64,000 nucleotides of DNA from Takakia lepidozioides (lineage: Eukaryota; Streptophyta; Takakiopsida; Takakiales; Takakiaceae), in the NCBI GenBank assembly GCA_030704615.1, contig CM060731.1:50220001-50284000 (forward strand), written 5' to 3'. The notes beneath the pieces were generated by a model, which was given only the letters and a program-made list of their open reading frames with translations, had not been told where the DNA came from and ran no database searches. This document shows positions 1-10,379 of this stretch, piece after piece (the stretch's first letter is position 1; every line of letters begins with the position of its first letter). Both the position numbers and the translations under genes were made by a program.

Positions 1-354
1 AGGACTGGTCACCAGTCTCAGGTCTTCGATCAACTTCAGGTCGAGGGTAGAAGGATCCCGAGCTTGGCTTGACACCAAATACAAGCGCTGCTCAGACTCA
101 TTGTCACTCAAGTTAGCTGCTCGTATCTGCCATACCCCAAAAATCTCTACACAGATAACGTTTCTTGTTCAATGTCTGTCAAAAACTCTCTGCATATTAG
201 GCAATTTGGCCTCAAGCTACCATCAAGCAACTACCCTGAGCAGCATTGGAATGGTCATAACTGATGGCTGCACACTAAGACTAAGGTAGCAACATAACAG
301 ACTGAGAAACCTTCTGCAAGCTGCAAAAGCCTAAACAGATCCAGCAACCAACAG
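1..354. other. Unassigned sequence at window start
   Basis: No gene is recognisable here. An AG that could act as the splice acceptor for the RCC1-like exon sits at 353-354, so at least part of this stretch may be intron of the RCC1-type remnant. Confidence 0.3.
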
Positions 355-954
355 GTCATGCATGCAGATGATGGAAAAGTCCTGACTTGGGGACATGGAG
401 GGCATGGCCAACTGGGCCACGACAATCTGAACAATGCCAAAGTGCCAAGTTTGGTTGAGGCATTGGCTGACCTCCGCGTTGTATTTGTAGCGTGTGGAAG
501 CTCCTGGATAGCTGCTATTACTGGTATAGACACCTTGCCTCTTGCTTTACTTGGGAGTTTATGGAGGGAGGTCTACCATGTGCTTCTTGCTTCATACATA
601 TGTGTCATACTAACACATTGAGCTCTTAAATCATGGTGCAAAATCTCTTCTCTCTCTCTCTCTCTCTCTCTTGAAGTCCACAAGCCAAACAACATATTAA
701 TAGCTTTGATGAAGACCTACGGGTATTTTCTTTTGTTTTGGCAGAGTCAAGTGAGTTGTATTCATGGGGGAAGAATCGTGACTGCCAGCTTGGGGTCCCA
801 GGACTGATGGACACTCAAATGCTGCCAGTCTTGGTCACCCTGCAACATGAGACTGATCAACAACCAGACTTGCCGTGTATGCGATCGCAGTGGCTGCTGG
901 AGCAAATCATGGCCTATGCCTAGCACACTCAATGCCACCTCTCCAACAAACCTA
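355..954 (+). pseudogene. RCC1-repeat protein remnant (two exons, frameshifted)
   Basis: Exon 355-523 encodes an RCC1 repeat (VLTWGHGGHGQLG, then a VACGSSWIAAIT end). A GT at 524 and an AG at 743-744 define a 221-bp intron. The second exon resumes in phase with SSELYSWGKNRDCQLG. The expected end of that repeat, VAAGANHGLCLA, lies in another frame from about 880, so a 1-nt shift separates the two parts, and a stop follows at about 952. RCC1 repeats form seven-bladed propellers used in Ran exchange factors and many plant regulators. Only about two blades are visible, so the parent protein cannot be named. The frameshift and missing blades favour a decayed fragment. A multi-exon gene continuing to the left of the window is the alternative. 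Confidence 0.6.
645..671. repeat. (CT)n microsatellite in the RCC1 intron
   Basis: About 27 bp of uninterrupted TC/CT dinucleotides inside the 524-744 intron. Confidence 0.9.
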
Positions 955-1242
955 ACAGAAAAAGTAAACCACACTGAGTACCATGACCTTTCTTGAAAAC
1001 TATCCATTCAAGCATGTTCCTAATAGACATCACAATCGGTGTTACACTGTAATAAGTGCAAACCACTGACCAGAGATATATATACGTCCATATCTACTAT
1101 TGAGAAAGTGGTGACTTCTAGATAACATTCCCACACTTTGTCTTACACATCAATTAGATGAACCCCTTAAGAAGCATGATTGATTCGTCTTTGACCTGTC
1201 TTCACAAAAGCTAGCAAAGCCTGGGCAAAAGAGGCACACCTC
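955..1242. other. Probable intron of the ATP23-like gene (- strand)
   Basis: No coding exon is seen. On the minus strand this sequence directly follows the element A insertion and begins GAGGTGTGCC. That would be the natural continuation of the ATP23-like exon's splice donor, so it is most simply the interrupted intron. The downstream ATP23 exons were not found in the window. Confidence 0.4.
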
Positions 1243-2089
1243 TGTCTCGCGGCTTTTACTCACCCATCCCTTCGCTATCCGAGGCGGAAACTCCAAGATA
1301 GAAGAGTTGGAAATCTCTAAGTACTCAGCCCGCTCAGAACAATCAGTCATGACCTACAGCTAGTGTATCATGGGGGTGTTTCCTATTTGTTTTCCTTCCC
1401 GCATTCATGTTAGCTAGTTATCTTACTGCTGGTAATTAAGTATCAGTTTGCTCCATCAACTCATCCATTCATTCCACAGCTTCACTCAGATCCCTCTACA
1501 CAGTGTGAGTATGAAGTGTGTTTCAGATTAATATCTATCAAGTATCAGGCTAAAGTCCTGGAGTTTCTAATCTGCTCTACATTATAATTCTACTGCTTGC
1601 TATCATTAAGCATCAACAAATCCTCCTCCTACTCCGTGCTCTCCATCTTTCTGCTCAGAGATACGCTCTCTCCTCCTTTCCCCCAATGATGTCCGAAGTC
1701 TCCCCCAAGAAGTGCCCCCCTCTCGTCTCCGCTGCCCGCTTTATCCCTTCCCCCCTGTTCTAACCATTTTCCTTCACTAACCGTCCTCCGTGAATTACAT
1801 GTTCCTCGGCAGATGTTGTTCCCCACAGTCGTTCTCTGTCATGATAACCGTTCCCTACGACTGTGACAGCTGTGTCAGACTGTGACGGCTGTTTCGGCCT
1901 GTGTCGGGCTGTGACTGGCTGTGTATGGCTGTGACGGGCTGTGACTGTGACTGGTTGTGACGGGCTGTGTATGGCTGTGACGGGCTGTCTTAAAAAATTA
2001 AGGGTACCCCTCAGAACCCATAGAAGTGTCTAAGTCCCAGACTCCACAGAACCCATAAAAATGCCTAAGTCCCAGACTGCCTCCTAACA
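1243..2089 (-). repeat. Element A 3' LTR
   Basis: This 847-bp repeat matches 13327-14108, with the size difference largely in the GGCTGTGAC minisatellite. On the minus strand it starts TGTTAGGAGG and ends GCGAGACA. It contains the first ~36 codons of ORF1, which here read straight into flanking host DNA. Confidence 0.92.
1857..1990. repeat. GGCTGTGAC minisatellite inside the element A 3' LTR
   Basis: Imperfect 9-10 bp units of the GGCTGTGACG type. The same motif, with different copy number, occurs at the same LTR position in copies A-right, C and D, and inside element A at about 6360-6610. Confidence 0.85.
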
Positions 2090-2107
2090 TTACCCCTTCC
2101 CCTCTCA
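2090..2107 (-). other. Element A polypurine tract
   Basis: On the minus strand GAGAGGGGAAGGGGTAA ends immediately before the TGTTAG start of the 3' LTR. This is the expected plus-strand primer position. Confidence 0.85.
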
Positions 2108-2127
2108 AAAAGCCGTGTCCTCACGGT

Positions 2128-5100
2128 TTACTGCTTAGGATCAGTAAATCTTTGTGAACGTGGTCCTGTCTGTTTGTGAGAGTGCCTTGGAGGGCTCTCT
2201 GTACGTGCCCGAGTTCTATGACTGCTTGCTGGAGATGCTTGAGTTGTACTTGTACCTGATTTGTTGCCCTTTGACTGAACCGGCTGTAATGGCTCTGGTG
2301 TGGGAGATCCCCGTCGTTTCTTGTCGTGCAGTGCTTGATCATATTCCTCCCATACGTCAAGAGTTTGTTTTGAAGATTCAGCTGTTGTGTCCGACTCTGT
2401 TTCAGTTCTGCAGTTTTTTGGTTTCTTGCCTTTTTGGTTTCTCTGGAATGAAAATTGGCATACAGTGTGGCCCCACATGTCAGGAACCTTAAGCTTCACA
2501 ACGTTGTGTAACTTGTTGAAAGCAAGTTGATTGAACTTCAACAATTCCTTCTCAGTGTAGGTGAGAGGTGTGCCAGTAACTTTGGAGCAATATAGGTATG
2601 CCAAGCTGTCTGCTCCTTATTAAAAATGTCGTCAATATGCCGTTTTTCGTTGCTCAAGTTGTTCCAGGCCCTGTTAAACCATGAACGGAGTTGTGAATCC
2701 CTCTGTAACATGATTTTCACATCATATAAATACGTATGATGCGGCACCACAGGTAAGGTCCAATGATCTGTAGTGGAATAAGTCAGAAATCTGGACTGCA
2801 TCTTCTGCTGCTCAATGTGGTAACGTGCAATGAAACAAGCAGTATAATAAATTCCACAGCCCATGACCAAACTCGCTACTTCCTTTGTTTTGGTGTGAAT
2901 GTGCCCATGAACAACCTGGAAAGCTATTAACTCCTTCAACATCGTGCCTGCCTCAGACCAGTACCTTGAAAAATGATGATCCTCAATGAGCTGATTCATT
3001 GCCAGAATCTTAGTCCGAGTGGCCACTGGCAACCAAATGCGCATTATTTGGTAGTAGTGTGGAAAGGATTGTGGAGGACCAAATTGATTCCACGCCAAAT
3101 CCAAACTATGTAGAATTTCATTGAAGGGCATGATCATTGCTCGGTTGTATTCCAGTGCAGCATGAGTCTTGGGTGGTTTGAAAGCAGCATTTCCCCATAC
3201 CTCAGGCCGTGCATCTGCAGTCATAGGAGATTTAGTAACCTGTACAGCCATCTGCTGTGAAACTGGTTCTATTGGTGTTTCCACCATTGGCATCCCTTGC
3301 ACTTCTTGCGAAGAAGACCCGAAAACTAGAGTTCTGGCCCTCAAATACGCCTCCATGAGATGTTCTTCAGGAATCATGAGCCTTTGGTCTATGTTTGAAC
3401 TCAAGTCCTCCACTTGAGTCTGCAGTGTATCCACATCCTCTTGGAGCTCTCCTATTCTACTATAGACATTGTCTATAGTAGTGGTGGCAATATTGCACTT
3501 GCAGCCTCAGGTCATTCATCTCCCCCTGGGTGAGCTTTCTCGGTGCTTTCCCTTCCACTGGCCCTTGTGCTAACCATACTTTTAAAAGTTGGTCATCCAC
3601 TCTGTCCTGTGTAACATCTCTAAGACTCTGCTCCTCCTTGAGTCTATAGGCATCTAACTGTTGTTGCAATCCTTGCATGCGCTTCTCATGAGGTTCAACT
3701 AAATTGGCATAAGCTGCAGCCAGATTATTGGCTTCCCTCGCTGCCTTGTTAGCTACAGAGAGTTGATTCCTATTCGACATAAGGGTGTTGTAACTCCACA
3801 ATGTACTTCTCCTGGTTAGCCTCAACCTGTTGTATTGCTGTAAAGCACCCTCATTGTGACATATTGTATCTTGAGGTCCACAATGAATTTGGCTTGCTCC
3901 ACTACCTCCGTTTCTGCCCTTACACATCGCTCCCTCTGCTGGGTGGCTTCTGTTGTGGCTTGCTCTAGAACATTTGGGAGGGTGGCACATTGCACCGTCA
4001 TTCTTTGATGTACTACCCCCAGCTCTGCCTGTTGTTCCTTTAGTCCTTGCATTTCATCCTCATGCTTGCTCTGCAATTGGAATAATTGCTGCTTGTGTAT
4101 CTCCTGCAGATGGTCTTGCTCCAGACCCCCTCAATCAGTTGCTGCTTAGCAAATTGCAGAGCATTCTTTGTTTCCCTTAACTCCTATTGCAACTGCAGAT
4201 GCACTTCCATCTCAACTTTGTTAACACCCTCGGTTGCCAACCGATTTTCGAACTCTCTTCTGAGTTCCTCCTTCAGAACTTCCAACTGAGTCATTGGAAC
4301 ATGTGACTTCATGTAAGTTCCCAACAAATTGAGGGTTCGGCTTATGGAGTTCATCAGCATAGCGTGCTGAGGCCCATCATGGTTAACATGCTGCTGTTCA
4401 CCCCCCTTATCCATAGGATAATGCCTCACAAACCACTCAGGCCACTGCTCCACCAGATCCTCCTTCTCAATTTCCTCATTTCTCCCAGATGCTGCTGTGT
4501 CTTGATGTTCCTCTTCTGGAACTTGTGGCGTGGTGGGGGTATTACCTGCACATCAGGAAGTTCACTGGACAGATTTTGGACCTCTAGCTCCACTCTCTCT
4601 CTGAGCAAACTAGAGTCTTCGTAGAGAAGATCACCTCTCTCAATCTCTGCCACCACTTGCTCTGTAGTTGGAATATCTAACCCTTCTGTTTCCAAATCTA
4701 TTATTTGTGGAGGAACCGCATGGACCACTTGTGGTAACTCTGTGGCAAGCCGTTCACCTGGCTGTGATGGCTGTGATACTGAATTGACTTCCTGTTCCCT
4801 CTCCACAGGTTGTGCTGTTTGTAACCCTTGATCTCTGTGCTGCTGTACCCTCTCCTGCACAAGAGCTTGAGTAACTTCTTCCTCCGGCTGCCTTGTAGCC
4901 AATGGTTCGGCTTCCAACGTGATCCCTTTCCTCTGTCTTTTGGGCTGTTGATGCTCTGCCAATCCCCCTTCACCCTGTGAAGAACCTTGCTCTTCTATGG
5001 TAGTGGTTGTTATTTCAAACACTCCCATTTCCTTCCTTTCTCTCGCATCAAGTACGCATGAGTCTAGGATGATTTGTGCAATGACTGGCCCAGATACTAT

Positions 5101-5373
5101 GATAGGAGATTTAGCGGCAGTTCCCTGCAATCTTTTCATCTCCTCTACCAGTCCGTTGTACATGATGTTCTCCCATGCTACCTCTTCTCCTCTCAGGCCT
5201 TTGAGTATTTCCTCTGTGAAGGATCTGCTCAAATATTGCTGGTTCTGTTTCATGGTAAACAGAACGTTCAATATTTGGCCCACCTCCCTGAGCCCTGGGT
5301 ACACCGCTTTGGTACAAGCATAGCCTTGAGTTTTAAAGAAACTCCCTTCTTCAAACAAATCTTTCATCTGCAA
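2128..5373 (-). pseudogene. Element A extra 3' coding region (unknown protein, broken frames)
   Basis: Downstream of integrase lie consecutive minus-strand frames: 5373-4426 (315 aa), 4453-4184, 4076-3822, 3990-3460, 3434-2538 (298 aa) and 2604-2128 (158 aa). They read like one long protein broken by frameshifts. In order there is an unrecognised N-terminal part, a Gln/Glu/Pro-rich stretch, a long charged heptad-like coiled-coil region, a 300-residue region rich in Trp/Tyr/His, and a basic Ser/Thr/Pro-rich tail. No transmembrane helices or envelope-like signals were seen, so it is not an obvious env gene. Plant Athila and Tat elements also carry extra 3' ORFs of unclear role. I do not recognise a family. 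Confidence 0.55.
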
Positions 5374-5688
5374 TTTAGCCTGTGCTCGTCCACATGAACC
5401 TGACCTGCTGGCAATGAAAACAGTTGCTGTAGGTATAAGGGAGTAAGTTCTAATTCAACTCCCTTCACCATTGTGGCTCCTGTCTTTGGGTCAAAGTTCT
5501 GCAAGAATTCTAACATGTACTTCCGATGGTGCAATGTCCAATCCTGTTTGCAATCCTTGTAATCGCAGTTCCGTCAGTAACTTCACCGCGTATGGCGTCG
5601 CAATCGTCTATTTCTGCAAGATTGTGGTGCTTTTCAGCTTGATGTCCTCCATCCCTCTTACTCTCTTCATTTTAGAGAAACCGTAAGG

Positions 5689-6345
5689 CTATGGCTGTAA
5701 CAACTGAAGTAATGCCTGCAGAGCACAAAGCACAAACGTATGATTGCCACAAAATGCTATGGGTAGTGTCCTGTAAACCTGCGGGGCTTGCAAGCATTGA
5801 TAAAGAGAAAAATTACTCTGTGTTGTTCTGTTTCCTCGCCACTGCGTGAGTAGTATCACGAGCGTATAATCTGCTAGTTCTCTCATAGCTTCAAAACTAT
5901 CGCATTGATTGTCTGTCCCGTCAAGACGCCCGTTACCTGGAACGACGCCGACTCTGGCGCTCAGAACCATTTCACTTTCTTGAAGTTGCTCCTGCTTCAT
6001 GATTGGCTGTAACCGCTGTGACTGGATTTTAGAATTAATTTTCTTTAGTGGATTTTCCCCGCTGGCCTGTCCACTAGGATAACACACGTGACAAGAAATT
6101 TGTTTTTCTGTATTCGCCGTATGTTCCGTTACCCTTTTTCCGTATGCATTAATGGGCCCGCCATTCATCCTCTTTGACGTAGTAGGTAGGTACTTTGACG
6201 GCCACTCCTGTCCTTTTTCTTGATGACACTTGTTCTTGCAGCTCCTTCTCAGCTGTGCGTCACGGCCTGACTTCCACGCGTCCACTTTTAAACTGACTTC
6301 CGCCCTTTCTTCCGCCGGCCATTTCCTGATGTTTTCTTTGTCCAC
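5689..6345 (-). CDS. Element A unknown ORF (218 aa) between integrase and the 3' region
   Basis: Open for 218 codons in the sense orientation of the element. It opens with a Lys/Arg-rich region, contains a short CHVC motif and ends with a hydrophobic segment (FCGNHTFVLCALQALLQLL). It lies between the integrase C-terminus and the extra 3' frames and may be their N-terminal part. It has no recognised homology. An uninterrupted frame of this length in an otherwise broken element is suggestive but not proof of a gene. Confidence 0.35.
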   Translation of the reverse strand: MDKENIRKWPAEERAEVSLKVDAWKSGRDAQLRRSCKNKCHQEKGQEWPSKYLPTTSKRMNGGPINAYGKRVTEHTANTEKQISCHVCYPSGQASGENPLKKINSKIQSQRLQPIMKQEQLQESEMVLSARVGVVPGNGRLDGTDNQCDSFEAMRELADYTLVILLTQWRGNRTTQSNFSLYQCLQAPQVYRTLPIAFCGNHTFVLCALQALLQLLQP

Positions 6346-6359
6346 CTGTCACTAATCCT

Positions 6360-6610
6360 ATGGACTGTGTGTCTCATTGGCTGTGTGAGGCTGTGACGGC
6401 TGTGTGCCGCCCTGTGCTAGGCTGTGCACGACTGTGTGACACTGTGCTGGGCTGTGATAGGCTGTGTGACCTTATGTGGGTGTGATGGGTGCTGTGACCC
6501 TATGTGGGCTGTGATAGGCTGTGTGACGTGTGATGCTATGATATGATGGGCCTGTGATAGGTGTGTTTCGCCTTGTGGGGCTGTGATAGGCTGTGTCACG
6601 CTTGTTCTGC
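6360..6610. repeat. Internal GGCTGTGA-type minisatellite of element A
   Basis: Degenerate units such as GGCTGTGATAGGCTGTGTGA, related to the LTR minisatellite, lie between the integrase region and the 218-aa ORF. Confidence 0.75.
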
Positions 6611-6764
6611 CCGCCTTGGTCATATATGCTCGGCCTAGCGACAAGTCTCCATACTCCGTTGGTAACACTGGCGCAGCCCGTGACTGCTCTTGCGTTTCAA
6701 CATGCAAATCATGCTGCAATGGTTTTGTCATGGATACCACTGTACCCCTTCAACTTATTGGCAT

Positions 6765-7976
6765 TCACCTTCCCAGCATTTCTTTGTTAATGGTTTGTAA
6801 CATGGCCGTGTTGTTAATACATCTTTTGTATGACATAAGGTCTTTTCCATGGTGATTTAAGCTTAGAAGCTTTAATCTTCCCTTCTTCTGCAACCATAGA
6901 ACCAAATCTCCCGTCTTAAAAGTTTTTAACTTGCCTTCATCAAACTGTTCCTTCCTCTTCATCTGAATTCTGGTCATATTATCAGCTGCATCAGCACGTA
7001 CTTCTTCCACATGGTATAATTCATGTTTCCTGACCTTAATGGAATCTTGCAATTCCATTCTTTCCCCATTCCATTCTCATGGTAGGTAACAGAATTCCAC
7101 TGGAAGTAAGGCTTCCATACCATAAACTAATTGGAATGGTGTATACTTAGTGGTGACTTTATATGATGTCCTGTATGACCACAAAGGCTGTCAGCAGCTT
7201 TGTATCCCAATCCGTTTTGTTTGCATTGACTATTAGCCAAGATAGTACATAGTATTTGTTGGTAGCCTTTGCCTGCCCATTACCCTGTGGGTAATACGTT
7301 GTACTCTTCCTATGCACAATCATGAACTCTTTAGTCAATAATTCAATGGTCTCATTAATGAAGTGACTTCCCTGATCACTGATAAATTCCATGGGACAGC
7401 CAAATCGTGTAAGTATGTTCTCATACAAAAAACCTTGCTGTGGACTTGGCTGTGTTGTCCCTCAAAGCTTTAGCTTCCACCCACTTCGTAGTATAATCAG
7501 TGGCTGTAAGTATGTACCTGTTTCGTGTATTCTTGGCTGGTGGGTTAATCGGTCCAACAAAGTCTAGTCCCCATTTCTGAAATGGTTCCGTAGGCATGTA
7601 GGATGCAAGGCCATCCTTCCAGATCTCTGCAAAGGTCCTAGCCTCTGACATTCATCACAACTTTGACAATACTTGTGTACATCTTTGAATAAAGTAGGCC
7701 ACCAGTAACCTGCGAGTAGTATCTTTCTACTGGTAGTCTCTCTCCAAAATGACCTCCAGCCACTCCTTTATGAACTTCCTCCAAAACTTTATTTACTTCA
7801 TGGTGGTACAAGCATCGTTTTAGTACTCCATCAGGTCCTAGCTTATACATTCTGCTTCTTACCATAATATAAGGGTAAAGCTTTGATAGCGATCTCTTCC
7901 TCTGCTCCTTACCATAACTAGGTGGGCATTGACCATGAGTAAGGTAGTATGGATTGGCCACTGCCAATCTAACCAT
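6765..7976 (-). pseudogene. Element A integrase (frameshifted, catalytic Glu lost)
   Basis: Minus-strand pieces give an HHCC-region remnant (about 7976-7638), the core with WGLDFVGP and [11 protein letters not shown] (7651-7421), then FISDQGSHF and YYPQGNGQAKATNK (7428-7159), and a C-terminal FDEGKLKTFKTGDLVLW segment (7058-6765). The two catalytic aspartates are visible. The third acidic residue of the D,D-35-E triad is replaced: related integrases have QAEATNK where this copy has QAKATNK. Together with at least two frameshifts this integrase must be inactive. It normally inserts retrotransposon cDNA into host DNA. Confidence 0.8.
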
Positions 7977-8019
7977 TCATCTGCACTTCCTTGCACCTCC
8001 ATTACAAATAAAACTCGCA

Positions 8020-8560
8020 TCAGGTAACTGATCGTCCACTCATGTGGCGGCATCTCCTGTTGTTAGTCGTGACAAATGATCTGCACAAGATGCAAACGGC
8101 CAGGCTTGTAAATAACTCGAACTCAAACTCATGCAAGATTATTAACCACCTCACTATCCTTCCACTTATCAAAGGTTGTTCACCAGATATATCAGAGCCT
8201 GGTGATCCACATAAAACATAAACTTTCTTCCAATAGGTAATGCCTGAATTTCTTGACTGCATAAATCATTGCCAGTGCTTCTCTTTCAGTTGTGCTATAG
8301 TTCCTTTCAACACTGTTCATCAACCTGCTAGCATAGTACACAGGTGAATCTATATTTCCTGAACATTCTAGGCTAACACCGCTCCCAACGCTTCTCCTGA
8401 TGCATCGCAGTGAACATGAAATACTACATGCCAGTGAGGGTTAATCAGCACAGGTGTAGTGTTACTGACAATGTAAGTTCCTCAAACGCCTGTTGACATT
8501 CAACTGTCCATGCAAACACTGCATCTTTCTTCAGAAGCTTGCTCAATGGGCTGCTATTTG
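8020..8560 (-). pseudogene. Element A RNase H region (degraded)
   Basis: Fragments in several frames (for example YYASRLMNSVERNYSTTEREALA and the SGEQPLISGRIVRWLIILHEF region) match the Ty3/gypsy RNase H position between RT and integrase. Stops and frameshifts interrupt it. Confidence 0.55.
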
Positions 8561-8629
8561 TGCATACCTTTTGACAAATCTTCTGTAATAACTGGTTTGC
8601 CCAAGGAATCTCCTTAAACTCTTAACATT

Positions 8630-9233
8630 CACTGGTGGTGGAGAGGCTTTAATGGACTCTGTCTTCTTGGGATCCACAAGAAGTCCCTCTTACAACAATG
8701 GTCCCAGAAGCACCCCTGAGTTCACAACAGAAGTACACTTCTCTGGATTCAAGCCCAGACCTCTCATCCTGCATCTGGCCAGACATAACTCCAATTTATG
8801 CAAGTGCTCATTCTTAGAGTACACACTGAAATCATCCAAGAACACCTGCATGAAATCATCCAGATACTCATGAAAAGATTCACTTATTACTCTCTGAAAG
8901 GTTGCTGGTGCATTACAAAGTCCAAAGGGCATGACTTGTATGCATAAGCACCCCAGTCTGATGAATGAAAGCTGTCTTTCCTTGATCTTCTTCTGCCACT
9001 TGCACTTGATTATAACCACTGAAGCCATCCATGAATGAGTACATCTCATGGCCTGCCACAGTGTCCAATACTGCTTCTGTGAATGGCAAAGGGAAAGGAT
9101 CTTTCTTCGTACAAGCATTCAGCTTCTTGTAGTTCACACATACTCTTAGTTTACCATTCTTCTTGGGAACTATAACAATGGGTGACAACCAAGTTGTATA
9201 CTCTATGGGTATATAAACTTTAGCCTCAGCCAA
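8630..9233 (-). pseudogene. Element A reverse transcriptase (frameshifted)
   Basis: The N-terminal half reads WLSPIVIVPKKNGKLRVCVN, with YNQVQVAEEDQGKTAF. A frameshift near 8930 moves to the frame with MPFGLCNAPATFQRV and the active-site block VFLDDFSVYS. FLDD instead of YxDD is typical of plant Tat/Athila-type RTs. The enzyme would copy element RNA into cDNA, and this copy is broken by the shift. Confidence 0.85.
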
Positions 9234-9492
9234 CTTCTTGATCTCTTCTCCAACTCTGTGCGTAGTTGGGATTCATCTTGTATCTCGCCTGTTAAACTGG
9301 TATTGATCCTGGTTCCAGTTCAATCTTATGTTGACAGATCTCAGGTGGTATCCCTTCAGATCTCATAGCTCCAAGCAAATACATCTCTGTATTTAATGAA
9401 CAGACTCTTTGCTTCCTCAAAGAATTCTGGCTCTAGATCCGCCCCTACCTTCACCATCCTTGGTTCCTTCTCTGTTTCCCACATTACTTCCC

Positions 9493-10379
9493 TCACCTGC
9501 TCATCAGCTGTGTATTGTCCAAACCAGTCACCACTTCTTCCCGTAAGCTCACAGTGGCTGGTTCCTCTAGGATTTCCATTTCTCCTTCTTTCTTCATAGA
9601 AATGGGGATGGGTAACTGCTGGTTCCTCTTCAGTGGTGTTGCTGTCACTACACCACAGCAGATACCTCTTAACAAATTAGGCTTTCCAGCCGATCTCTGC
9701 AACCTGCTCCCACTCTGCAACCTGCTTCCCACTCTGGGGGGGGTGGTGCAGCAAACAAAGGTAGCTTCCTGTTCCTCATCCAGTTCTTTTCCAATCATAC
9801 TCTCTGACCCTCTTGGTCTTCTGTAGCAGATTAGTCTTTCAGTTAGTGGTGATTGTATCTGTTCAACCCATCCTGCACAGTCAGTAACTGTGAAATTCCA
9901 ATCATGAGACACCTTGGTTGTTTCAGCCATGGTCTTCCCAACAATAAGGAATAAGCTTCCAGGACTTCATTCATCTTCAACACAGTTACTGTGATCTTAA
10001 AGATCATCTTTTGAATCTGGATTTTAACTCCTCTGATTAATCCCAATGGCTGTACACTCCTTTGGTCTGCCATGGTTACTGTAAATGGGGCTGGTTTCAT
10101 GTTGTTTAGACCTAGCTTCTGTCTCAATTGGTCTGTCATGATATTCACACCAGAGCCTCCATCTATCAGTACATCTGCCAGCTCTGTGCTTCCAATTCTC
10201 AACTGGATAACGGGCATAGAATCATCAAAATCCATGACTGTTTCTTGCCCTTCTGGCCTCACATTATAACTGGTCACCTTGCTGTTCAGGTCTGTGTTCT
10301 CTGTCAATTGGGCAATCCTGTTGATTGCTTGATACAGCCTGTGTCTACAATAAGGTGCCACAGCTAATAGCTGTTCCAA
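9493..10379 (-). pseudogene. Element A aspartic protease and linker to RT
   Basis: The 10379-9843 frame contains VLIDGGSGVNIMTD, the DGGSGVNI-style active site common in plant Ty3/gypsy proteases, followed by LLLGRPWLKQ, the second conserved strand (hydrophobic-GRPWL). A frameshift near 9870 continues into 9930-9493, a Glu/Thr-rich linker leading to RT. The protease would process the Gag-Pol polyprotein. Confidence 0.8.

Noticed and set aside
1150-1350. Independent 66-codon gene at the left edge of element A
   Set aside because: It is the first part of ORF1 inside the 3' LTR, fused by chance to host flank.
2128-5373. Envelope gene of an endogenous retrovirus-like element
   Set aside because: No signal peptide, transmembrane segment or fusion-like region could be seen.
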